From Promethearchaeota archaeon (GTDB taxonomy: Archaea; Asgardarchaeota; Lokiarchaeia; Sigyniarchaeales; SOKP01): a stretch of 48,773 nt of DNA. A program made the position numbers and the translations under genes. Shown here one piece after another: positions 8,222 to 16,154 of this stretch (within the stretch, counting starts at the first letter, position 1; each line of letters starts with the position of its first letter). A model generated the notes under the pieces. The model had not been told where the DNA came from. It worked only from the letters and a program-made list of their open reading frames with translations, and ran no database searches. The stretch is from positions 1-48,773 of the forward strand of contig JAEOTS010000026.1 of NCBI GenBank assembly GCA_016839745.1, written 5' to 3'.

Positions 8222-10543
8222 TTAGAGATAAACATCGACATCTTTTTTAGGGAATGAATTAATAATCTTCAATAGCCCTGTTCCAGTCTTTAATTTTTCA
8301 ACTTCCTCAGCATATATAGGGTAGTAATTGTTAAAAATCTTGTATACACTATTCCATGACTTTTGCTCTTCAGTTTTCTCTCCTATCTCTTTCCTAAGTT
8401 TAGAAAAAATGGCTTTAGCTTTTTTACGATTTAAAAATTTGACAAAAATCTTGATTACTTTAATCTTAATTTTCTTGTAAACTTCCGGTCTAAAATTAGC
8501 AAGTGCATAACTTAAATCGTCATCTGCAATCGGAAAAAAGTTTATTCTTCTGTCTTCAGGTTCGTCGGGATTTTTAATTAAATCTAGTTCTATATCTCCT
8601 TCACTGATGTTTTCTAATATTGGATAGAGTTGACCTGGAGTAATTCTTGTTTCCATTTGAATTTCAGAAGCAATTTCTGAAATCGAATAATTGAAGTCAG
8701 GGTATTTTTCTGGATTTTCAATTCGGTAAGTGTATTCGTTTTTTAGTATTTCCAGAATTGCATTTTTTAACGAGCTCGGGATTTCTTTTTGAATAAAAGA
8801 GATTGAAATATCTTTCTGTTTTTGTTCAAACGATAACTCGTCCTTTTGTTTCTTTGTATAATCAGTAGCAAGAGAGGATATAAATTTATCTGAAGCTTTA
8901 TCATTATCAGCACTGACTTTCAAATCAAGTTTCTTAGGCTTCTTCGAAGTCATCGTGCTGTAAAGTCTATCTGATAGATATTTTTTCGCTTTTTTCTGAG
9001 CGATGGCTTTTTTATCAAATTTTTCAAGAACCGAAGAAAAATCTACAATCTTTTGTAACCTTCCGTTTTGATCTCTTTCTTCTGTTAGGCTAATATTCAT
9101 GTCTATATTCGCTAAATCCTCGATTAAAGAGTAGATGTTGTTTTTCGAGAGTCGCGTTGCTCTTATTAACTCACGCTCTAAAATCTCAAGTGGATAACCT
9201 GCTCCTCTGCGTAAATATTCGCTTCTTATTAACTTATAAATTATATCCATACTTTTTTCTTCTTGATTAATCGTTTCTTTTTGTAAACGTATAAACATCG
9301 AGGTTTCGTGTGGTTTTAAATAATAAAATAGCAGAGTACTCCCAAGGAATATAATCATTATTATAGAAACAATATACTTATCTGCCATGAAGAACTGGCC
9401 TAGTAAAGTAACTTCTTGATTTGGTAACTGAGATTGTAACGCAAAACGAGTGAGTGTTTGAGCAAGGACACACCCTAGTATTAGCAATATTAAACCATCT
9501 CTTTTAAAAATAATAAATCTCCATTCTAAAGAACGACCTAATTTTTTTATAATTCTATATAAGAAATACATTGAAAAAGCAAATTCAATAATAAAGATAA
9601 ACCATACTGTCGAACTACTTGCTCCAACTGTAGCTTTTAATGCTGTGACAGTAGCAGGATTTAATATTAAAAACAAGGTTAATTGAAATACCTGAAAGAA
9701 AAAAATGAATAAAACTATCAATGAAAAAGTATAATTGTCAAACAGTCCTGCCCGTTTTGTCTCAGCTCTCCGTCTCGTAAAAACAAACTCAAAAATAATA
9801 AATAACAATGTTAATATTAAGCTAAAATAGATCAATGGCATAATCAAACGCATTTCTAATACATAAACTCCTACTGCTTCACTAGGGGCAGAAGGTCCTA
9901 GAAAATCTAGTGATATATAAACTAATAAACTTCTGTAAAACAGTGCTATTACAATCAATACTCCTAATATAAAATATGGAGAGATAAAAGCAATATATCT
10001 ACGCACTGACGAATATTTAGTTATGAAGCGTGCTTCAATTTTTGTCGCAAACTTTCTTGAATACATAAAAAACCTAGTACTCAATAAAATAAGCCATATT
10101 GTTGATAAACCTAAGAGATAACTTATGAAATTGATACTAAGGTTATTAATGAATATAAAGAGCAAGTAGAACCCGGAGATAATACTTAAATATAATACAA
10201 CTTGTTTTATTATTGAATTTTTCTCAAAAATGAAAACTCTGATCTTATCATTGCTGTATAGTATGGATAATGCAAGAAAAAAAGCTACTAATGCGTTTCC
10301 AAATGCAAAAGGATTTCCAAAAGTTAGAATATTTAGGTAAGTACCGGGAAAATTAATCCCTATTAAAATCAAAAATGAATAGATTAAAAATATAACATAT
10401 AATCCAATGAACTTCCTTTCTCCAAAATACGATTTTGATGGTTGTTGTCCCTCTACATATAAATCATGTACGAATATTTTTCGAATATTCTGCTGAAGAG
10501 ATTTCTTGATTTTTACGATATTTTCTTTAGCTTTCATTTTCAT
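8222..10543 (-). CDS. Large membrane protein with cytoplasmic winged-helix-like domains
   Basis: A 773-aa protein I do not recognise as a named family. Residues about 50-430 hold around ten hydrophobic segments. The remaining 340 residues are soluble and charged, with two stretches that look like winged-helix domains: about 455-535 (SEYLRRGAGYPLEILEREL, then a recognition-helix-like segment) and about 620-700 (SISEIASEIQMETRITPGQL, a PadR-like look). A Lys-rich linker joins them. A membrane-anchored DNA-binding or signalling protein would fit, but this is an inference. It begins with ATG at 10543 and is followed 9 bases later by an MFS transporter gene, with which it is probably co-expressed. 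Confidence 0.72.
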   Translation of the reverse strand: MKMKAKENIVKIKKSLQQNIRKIFVHDLYVEGQQPSKSYFGERKFIGLYVIFLIYSFLILIGINFPGTYLNILTFGNPFAFGNALVAFFLALSILYSNDKIRVFIFEKNSIIKQVVLYLSIISGFYLLFIFINNLSINFISYLLGLSTIWLILLSTRFFMYSRKFATKIEARFITKYSSVRRYIAFISPYFILGVLIVIALFYRSLLVYISLDFLGPSAPSEAVGVYVLEMRLIMPLIYFSLILTLLFIIFEFVFTRRRAETKRAGLFDNYTFSLIVLFIFFFQVFQLTLFLILNPATVTALKATVGASSSTVWFIFIIEFAFSMYFLYRIIKKLGRSLEWRFIIFKRDGLILLILGCVLAQTLTRFALQSQLPNQEVTLLGQFFMADKYIVSIIMIIFLGSTLLFYYLKPHETSMFIRLQKETINQEEKSMDIIYKLIRSEYLRRGAGYPLEILERELIRATRLSKNNIYSLIEDLANIDMNISLTEERDQNGRLQKIVDFSSVLEKFDKKAIAQKKAKKYLSDRLYSTMTSKKPKKLDLKVSADNDKASDKFISSLATDYTKKQKDELSFEQKQKDISISFIQKEIPSSLKNAILEILKNEYTYRIENPEKYPDFNYSISEIASEIQMETRITPGQLYPILENISEGDIELDLIKNPDEPEDRRINFFPIADDDLSYALANFRPEVYKKIKIKVIKIFVKFLNRKKAKAIFSKLRKEIGEKTEEQKSWNSVYKIFNNYYPIYAEEVEKLKTGTGLLKIINSFPKKDVDVYL

Positions 10544-10703
10544 CGTATAAGTAAGTTTCTTGAGGGGAAATGTTTTGTTAAAAAAAAAATTATTATTTTT
10601 CGTATATGTTTAGAGAGAAAAATAGTTATTTATTCTTAATACTTTTCTAGATTAAATCGATTTTGTTGCTTAAAATTTAAAAGGACTCGATAATAATATT
10701 ATA

Positions 10704-10991
10704 ATGCACATGGAAAATCAGCCAGAAAAACCAGACAAAGAAACCTTGATAAACCTTGTCAAGCAAGGAATTGAAATGTTAGCTGAAAAGAACATTTCAA
10801 ATGTAATAATTTTATCCTCTTACAAAATTAATTCAGTTTTAAAAGATAACTACGGAGTAGACATTAAAGTCGATAGAATTGGGAGAATTTTAAGTACAGT
10901 AGCTAAAAATAATCAATTAAAACGTCTTGGTACTAACATCCCCAAATACAAGTTACAGATATCGAAAGTTTCGGGACTTCAATATTATTAA
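10704..10991 (+). CDS. Small HTH-like protein
   Basis: A 95-aa protein. After a polar N-terminus it shows helices typical of a small winged-helix fold: TLINLVKQGIEMLAEK, then SYKINSVLKDNYG, then RIGRILSTVAKNNQL, followed by KRLGTNIPKYKL, which could be the wing. A possible transcription or DNA-binding factor, not identifiable further. ATG codons at 10704 and 10710 are both possible. It is divergent from the large membrane protein gene, with 160 bp between them. Confidence 0.6.
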   Translation: MHMENQPEKPDKETLINLVKQGIEMLAEKNISNVIILSSYKINSVLKDNYGVDIKVDRIGRILSTVAKNNQLKRLGTNIPKYKLQISKVSGLQYY

Positions 10992-11083
10992 TAACCAATT
11001 TGACTAAATACATATCTAAATTCTTATATTAACTCGGTATGATAAACCATATTTAGCTAATAAACATATAAAAATATTTTTGA

Positions 11084-12466
11084 TTATTTCTTAACATTCC
11101 TGAAATCTGGAATTATAGATTGAAGTCTTTCTATTAATTCTTCAAGCTCGACGAAGTCATTATTAAATTGTTCGAGTTCTGAAATTATTTTATCATAATT
11201 AGTACTTAAATTTAATTCAAAGGGGTGATTTATAGCACTAATTCCTTTTAACATGTCAATCGAGAGATTTTCGATTAGATATGTCAAATTGGAGATTTGA
11301 TTGGTTGAGTTCTCTATTCTTTCTTTTATCTTTTTATCTTGCATTGAAAGTTCATACAATTTATTAATGGTTTCATTAAGATCTTTCTTTATAGATTGAG
11401 AGATAGATTCGATGCTCTGCTCTAAGTTTTTATTAATTTCACTTGCTAAACTTTCTTTAATCTTGTCTGTATTAGTTTTTAATTCTTCTTGGCCTTCAAT
11501 ACGCTTCTTTATGTATCCCTCTATTTTCCCTTTATATTCGTCAATCCTTTCTTTAAAATTGATATCTATCCATTTTTCTACTTTTTCAAAACCATGATTT
11601 ATTGCCAAGTTCATATGTGCAAGAGAATCGCTAATTCTATTTAGACCTATTAGTGCTCCATCGTTAAATTCCATAGACCATGCTTCTAACTCCGTTTTGT
11701 AATTATTCAAGACTAAGTTAGAAAAATTTTGAAGTCCTTTCTTTACTCCTTCTACAACCGGTTCAATATTAGGATATTTTAATTCGATATCAGAATCCAA
11801 TTGCTCCACAGACAAAGGAATTTCTTGAAGATCGGGAGGAGTTTGATCGTTCATCTCTAGTTTCTCTCGAATTATTATTGGGTTTTTTGTTTGACCATAT
11901 TCGACGAGTTTTTGGACCCACCTATAAAAATCTAAAGATTTGGGTGCTTCTATTTCATATTTAACTTTAATAGTGTTACTTTTTTCTCCCTTTTTGGGAT
12001 CTTCTAGTCGAAAGACTTCCAAACCGAAATTACTCCCTTTTTGAAGTTTGGAATGATCAAAAACAATTCCAAAAGCACTGGGAATTTGTTCATTCTGAAA
12101 ATAAAGATGATTTTTTTTGTCAACATCAGAAAAGAAAATCGATTTGCTGTCAGGATGACTGTGGTACCACCCTAATAACTCAAAATTCTCATTTTCAGCC
12201 TCTTCTTTAGTTTGTACTAGAACCTTATGAACTTTTTCGGAAAATCCTAATTCAACAGTGTCACCATGAGTTACAGGAATAGCTCGGCTTACATTAATAT
12301 TGTTATTATTAGGATCTCTACTGCCTAGGCAAAATCCCAAAACTTGATCATTATAATCTAGTGAAATATTGGCAAACCTTAAGACATGTGAAAGCATGTC
12401 TTTGAACGCGCTCATCTTTATGAAAATATTTCCGTTTTCACTCGCTACTTTTTTGTTGTCAGTCAT
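11084..12466 (-). CDS. JAMM/MPN-domain protein with helical tail, catalytic Glu replaced by Gln
   Basis: A 460-aa protein. Residues about 14-180 form an MPN/JAB domain, the fold of JAMM zinc isopeptidases such as Rpn11 and CSN5. The metal site H102-S-H104 and D116 with S113 is present in GWYHSHPDSKSIFFSDVD, but the loop between the His pair and Ser is one residue longer than the usual seven. The conserved N-terminal glutamate (E-x-x-G) is Gln41 here (QVLGFCLG), so classical catalysis is doubtful. Residues about 240-460 are largely helical and predicted coiled coil. A strong ribosome site (GGAGGT) lies inside the end of the preceding gene, which stops 2 bases before this ATG, so both form an operon. 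It may be a partner or regulatory subunit of the catalytic paralogue. Confidence 0.85.
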   Translation of the reverse strand: MTDNKKVASENGNIFIKMSAFKDMLSHVLRFANISLDYNDQVLGFCLGSRDPNNNNINVSRAIPVTHGDTVELGFSEKVHKVLVQTKEEAENENFELLGWYHSHPDSKSIFFSDVDKKNHLYFQNEQIPSAFGIVFDHSKLQKGSNFGLEVFRLEDPKKGEKSNTIKVKYEIEAPKSLDFYRWVQKLVEYGQTKNPIIIREKLEMNDQTPPDLQEIPLSVEQLDSDIELKYPNIEPVVEGVKKGLQNFSNLVLNNYKTELEAWSMEFNDGALIGLNRISDSLAHMNLAINHGFEKVEKWIDINFKERIDEYKGKIEGYIKKRIEGQEELKTNTDKIKESLASEINKNLEQSIESISQSIKKDLNETINKLYELSMQDKKIKERIENSTNQISNLTYLIENLSIDMLKGISAINHPFELNLSTNYDKIISELEQFNNDFVELEELIERLQSIIPDFRNVKK

Positions 12467-12468
12467 TT

Positions 12469-13923
12469 TTAATCAGTACCTCCTTTTTCAAGTTCTTTAA
12501 TTTTCGATAAGAGTAGTTTTTTTTCTGATTCTAATTTATCAATCTTATCAAAAATAGGAGTTTTTGTGCCTTCCAAAATTAACACTGCTGCTTTCAAGTT
12601 AGTTAAGAATTTCTGCGACTTTTTATTTAGATCAGTAAGAAAATTTAATGCCTTACTCTGCTTCTTTGACGTAACATCGGATGTTTCTTTTTGCATCTTT
12701 TTTATTTTTTCAAGAGTTGTTTCCTTTATAGAGTTGATTTTTTCTGATAAGGAGTTTAAGGAGGTTTCAAGTTTTTCCAAATTATCTAAATTAACTGAGA
12801 TATTACTATTGAAATCTACTATTTTCTTATGACATTCGTTATAATCTCTTGAAAAATCGCTTTTTAATCCATCAAACTTTTCTTTAAATAATCTACTTAC
12901 TTTCTCTTCGACGATTTCTTTTATTTCATTTAAAATAGTATTAATTTCTCCCTGATACACATCGATTTGGTCTAAAAAATCGTCAACAAAGCCTTCTGCA
13001 TTAAATAATTCTGCGTTTAAATCATCCTTATATTTCCTTTGTATTTGGTCTATTCCTGAGTTTATTAGTTCTTTTAGCTGATTTAAATTTGTACTAATTT
13101 CTATATTATGATTTTCAATATCTCCTGAAATATTTGTGCTGATGGAATTAAGGAAATTTATTAAAGGGGTAAGAGACAAATCTAAAAAATTTGCGAGACC
13201 TAATTGAAATGATTCTATAACCTTACGCTGATCGATTGCGGGTTGTTTAAATTGTAATTGGTTTAGTTCAGGAACTTTTACATCCCCGAATATATCAGCG
13301 GTCTCATTTTCTTCCGTTATGGGAGGTTCTTTTGTATGAACACAATTAATTAATTCAACTATTTTAAAATAATAATCAAGGCTATCTGGGGGTTCTACTA
13401 TCGTTGTAACTTGATGAAAACTTGAATCTCTGATGTCTGTAGGGTTGGTTAAACGGATTGCTCTAAATCCTGGATCATTAGGGCTATCCAAATAAGCGTG
13501 ATCAAACACTAAAGCTATTCCACTAGGGTTCAATTCGTTTTGCCATCCAAATTGATTCTTAACATCGGTCGGTGAAAAGAAAATTTTGTGCTGGAATAAA
13601 TCGGGGTGGCTATGATACCAACCAACCATGAACCAATTTTTTTCTAAATACATGGAATTGGCTTTTTCAAAAAAGATATAATCATTAATTGAAAATTCAA
13701 CTTCTACACTACTTCCGTGCGAAATAGGTACTACATCCTCCACTACGACATTCTTAAATTTTTTATCTTCGCCATCTTCGAGATGTCCAATGAGAACACC
13801 CATAACTTCAATACACTGAGAGTGATTTCTAGCTTTATTTCCAAAACGTAAGACATGTAGAATTATTTTATAATAAGCATCAGGTTTAATCTTTACTACA
13901 CTATTATCTACATCTTTCCCCAT
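12469..13923 (-). CDS. JAMM/MPN-domain protein with long coiled-coil tail
   Basis: A 484-aa paralogue of its downstream neighbour. The MPN domain (about 10-190) has Glu39 in EVMGVLIG, H104-S-H106 in GWYHSHP, Ser117 and Asp120, so all JAMM residues are present. However, ten residues rather than seven separate the second His from Ser, which changes the insert loop near the active site. Residues about 240-484 are strongly helical with coiled-coil character and charged heptads. JAMM enzymes remove ubiquitin-like proteins or act as small peptidases, and the target here is unknown. It is the first gene of a minus-strand pair that overlaps its ribosome site with the next start, so translational coupling is likely. 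ATG at 13923 is the start. Confidence 0.87.
   Translation of the reverse strand: MGKDVDNSVVKIKPDAYYKIILHVLRFGNKARNHSQCIEVMGVLIGHLEDGEDKKFKNVVVEDVVPISHGSSVEVEFSINDYIFFEKANSMYLEKNWFMVGWYHSHPDLFQHKIFFSPTDVKNQFGWQNELNPSGIALVFDHAYLDSPNDPGFRAIRLTNPTDIRDSSFHQVTTIVEPPDSLDYYFKIVELINCVHTKEPPITEENETADIFGDVKVPELNQLQFKQPAIDQRKVIESFQLGLANFLDLSLTPLINFLNSISTNISGDIENHNIEISTNLNQLKELINSGIDQIQRKYKDDLNAELFNAEGFVDDFLDQIDVYQGEINTILNEIKEIVEEKVSRLFKEKFDGLKSDFSRDYNECHKKIVDFNSNISVNLDNLEKLETSLNSLSEKINSIKETTLEKIKKMQKETSDVTSKKQSKALNFLTDLNKKSQKFLTNLKAAVLILEGTKTPIFDKIDKLESEKKLLLSKIKELEKGGTD
12478..12483 (-). promoter_or_regulatory. Strong ribosome-binding site GGAGGT for the second JAMM gene
   Basis: On the minus strand GGAGGT sits within the last codons of the first JAMM gene, 11 bases before the ATG at 12466. 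It supports an operon in which the two paralogues are made together. Confidence 0.6.
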
Positions 13924-14172
13924 TTTTAGTCACTTTATCATTTAGAAATTGAACAAATATTATTATTAGATTTATATTTTTAACAATTATAATTTTAAGC
14001 ACTTAATATAAATGTATAGTAAATGATAATTTATTCTTCTTTTTCATTTATATCTTTTTTTTCTTCTTTAAATTCTATTAAAAATGTCGTGATCCCAAAG
14101 TTTCAAAAAATGTTTAAAGATCTATATTTGCATACAATTTTAAAAAGGAATTATAAAATAAAATTTATTTAA

Positions 14173-14871
14173 TTAATGCGGCAGAGGTTTTCCGCAGTAT
14201 GGACAGAATTTCCATCCTATATCTTTTCCACAATGAGGACAGAATGTCGAGGTTTCGACTCCCTCTCCTTTTGGAATTTGTGGTAACTCTCTTGTTGTTT
14301 TTATTGTAGATGGAGACGGTTGTTCCACACGCACTCTCTCTTCTTCCTTTTTGAATTTCATTCTTTCTTGGAACGCTTGACGTTTTTCATCATCCATCTC
14401 TTGAACCGATTTCATTCCCTCTTCCTTAACCCATCCTTTTACCACAGGTCTTTTTAGTTCGCTAACAGGAACCTTCTCTAACTCCACTTTTTTAGCTTCG
14501 GAAATGGGAGCTACAACTTTCTTTTCTTCCCTCTTGGTAATAGCTTGTTTAGTTAAGGCTTGAGTAGTTTTCATAATTTGGTGAGGATTAATATTTGGAA
14601 TTGCTACTGTCCTTAATACCCAACCCACGATGAGATTTTGATTAGGGAAACCAGAAGCACTCAAATCTTCATCCTTATAAACATATGACTCTATTAAAGA
14701 GTTTCCTTTTAGCAAACGAGAAGCCCACTTGCCGTTTATAAGCCCTAGCTGAATTCTATATGATGTCCCGGGGATTCCTAATTGGCTACTAAGGGGTTCA
14801 AATCCTTTTTCAGAAATAATTATATCAACTCTAATTAGTATATATTCTATTTGCTCGGATTCAGATTTAAT
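14173..14871 (-). CDS. Zinc-ribbon protein with unknown N-terminal domain, apparent ATT start
   Basis: The frame codes for 232 aa if opened at the ATT codon 14871-14869. The only ATG/GTG/TTG in frame is TTG 14715, which would cut through a continuous coding-like segment (KSESEQIEYILIRVDII, GFEPLSSQLGIPG, LINGKWASRLLKG). A TAA (14874-14872) directly precedes the ATT. The N-terminal domain (about 8-95) is mixed alpha/beta. Residues 32-70 (LGIP, LINGKW, YKDEDL) faintly recall ubiquitin, but the first hairpin and helix of that fold are missing. A charged, Pro-rich linker leads to a C-terminal zinc ribbon (CPHC near 208, CPYC near 219). It lies on the same strand as the two JAMM-coiled-coil genes, but 249 bp before the first of them. 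A role as adaptor or substrate is possible. No specific function can be assigned. Confidence 0.68.
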   Translation of the reverse strand: MKSESEQIEYILIRVDIIISEKGFEPLSSQLGIPGTSYRIQLGLINGKWASRLLKGNSLIESYVYKDEDLSASGFPNQNLIVGWVLRTVAIPNINPHQIMKTTQALTKQAITKREEKKVVAPISEAKKVELEKVPVSELKRPVVKGWVKEEGMKSVQEMDDEKRQAFQERMKFKKEEERVRVEQPSPSTIKTTRELPQIPKGEGVETSTFCPHCGKDIGWKFCPYCGKPLPH

Positions 14872-15073
14872 TTAATGAAATAATAATATAATCATAAGTT
14901 TTGACTTTAAATAATTTTATGTTTAACCAAGCAAAATCAATTTTTTCATAGTTATAATATTTATGGTTTAATACTCCTTCGCCTACAGAATCGCGTATTA
15001 TAAGTAAAAATAAAGACATAAATATGGGCATTTGTATACACTTATCAAATCAATAAGCTATTAAATTTTAGAA
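14872..15073. promoter_or_regulatory. Divergent intergenic region of the JAMM cluster
   Basis: About 200 bp of AT-rich DNA separate the zinc-ribbon gene from the canonical JAMM gene and must hold both promoters. Several TATA-like runs are present, but I see no unambiguous BRE/TATA pair, no clear operator and no RNA gene. Confidence 0.35.
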
Positions 15074-16024
15074 ATGACGGTTTTTATTCCGAAGGAAGTT
15101 TACTTAACTACCGTTGCTGCCTGTGTTAGATTTGCCAATCAACGTATCGATAAAGACGATTGGCTTGAGGTTTCAGGTATCTTCATTGGAAAAAATGAAG
15201 GAGAAGATGTATATATAACAAAATCATACCCAATAATGCATCAAGAATTAGATAGAGACGCTGTAATTGATCAATATAAATGGAGTGACGAAGATTATGA
15301 AGCATTATATATTATTGATGAAGAGGCATTTTCAAAGGGAGAATTCACCGTTGGTTGGTGGCACAGTCATCCAGGTTTCAAGATTATGATGTCACATATT
15401 GATATTAAAACAACTTTAAGTTACCAAACTAATAATACTCTTGCTATCTCATTGGTTTTTAATCCTGAAAGGTTAGTGAGACAAATTGAACTTCCTATTA
15501 AAAAAGGAGATCCCGTTAAACAATTAGATGGCGATCCCGGGTTTAAGATCTTTAGATTAGATGATGTATCTAAAGGAATTCAAGCTTCATACCATACTGT
15601 AGAATATGTTATTAAAGGCTATGAAAACCAAGAACAAATAGTCCCATTAACACAGAAATTCATTATCGACATCACGAATATGTTCCCAAAAGAAAATATA
15701 TTTGAAACCTACGAAAAATTCATAACTGATCGAATCAGCGAGCTAAATTCGTTATTACAAGGAACTGATGAATATTTAAACACATTAATAAGAAAAGGAG
15801 AATCTGGTAGGATTCATGAAGTCCTAGAAAATCAAACTCGAGACATTCGAAAATATGTTGCTGAAACTTTTATAAGAATAGAAAATATTAAACAATTCAT
15901 GAATTACTTAGAATTTAAAGAGAGAAATATGATTATACCTAAAATTGAAGAGATATTATCTCAATGGGATGAAACTGTAGCAAATTTAAACGCAAAACTA
16001 ACTGAAATAGCTAAAAAATTTTAA
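15074..16024 (+). CDS. Canonical JAMM/MPN metalloprotease, Rpn11/CSN5-like
   Basis: A 316-aa protein. The MPN domain (about 4-185) contains the full JAMM signature: Glu32 in EVSGIFIG, H97-S-H99 in GWWHSHPGF, then exactly seven residues to Ser107, and Asp110. The GWWHSHPGF segment closely resembles proteasomal Rpn11. Of the three MPN proteins in this cluster it is the one expected to be active as a zinc isopeptidase or peptidase. Residues about 200-316 are helical and probably serve dimerisation or assembly. No ubiquitin, E1 or E2 gene is nearby, so the substrate is open. It starts at ATG 15074 and is followed 130 bp later by the AAA+-VWA gene on the same strand. Confidence 0.9.
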   Translation: MTVFIPKEVYLTTVAACVRFANQRIDKDDWLEVSGIFIGKNEGEDVYITKSYPIMHQELDRDAVIDQYKWSDEDYEALYIIDEEAFSKGEFTVGWWHSHPGFKIMMSHIDIKTTLSYQTNNTLAISLVFNPERLVRQIELPIKKGDPVKQLDGDPGFKIFRLDDVSKGIQASYHTVEYVIKGYENQEQIVPLTQKFIIDITNMFPKENIFETYEKFITDRISELNSLLQGTDEYLNTLIRKGESGRIHEVLENQTRDIRKYVAETFIRIENIKQFMNYLEFKERNMIIPKIEEILSQWDETVANLNAKLTEIAKKF

Positions 16025-16154
16025 TTATTGAAAAACTTGAATGATTTTTATTTTTTCTGTTATTCCTATTTTTAATCTATTGTTTAAAGGGGAAATCTTT
16101 ATTTTAATGATTGATTTCTCTACTGTATAAATTAATTAGCTAATTTAGATTATT

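Noticed and set aside
13924..14172. Open stretch on the minus strand (about 22 codons, ending in KEEKKDINEKEE)
   Set aside because: It has no start codon and a low-complexity Lys/Glu composition expected from AT-rich DNA.
14788..14808. A T-arm-like sequence (ggggttcaaatcc) resembling a tRNA end
   Set aside because: There is no matching acceptor stem, D-arm or anticodon arm upstream, and the opposite strand here is convincing coding sequence of the zinc-ribbon gene.
14872..14901. In-frame ATG before TAA before the zinc-ribbon frame, suggesting stop readthrough
   Set aside because: The seven codons before the TAA (MIILLFH) look non-coding, no readthrough element is evident, and no special TAA decoding is known here.
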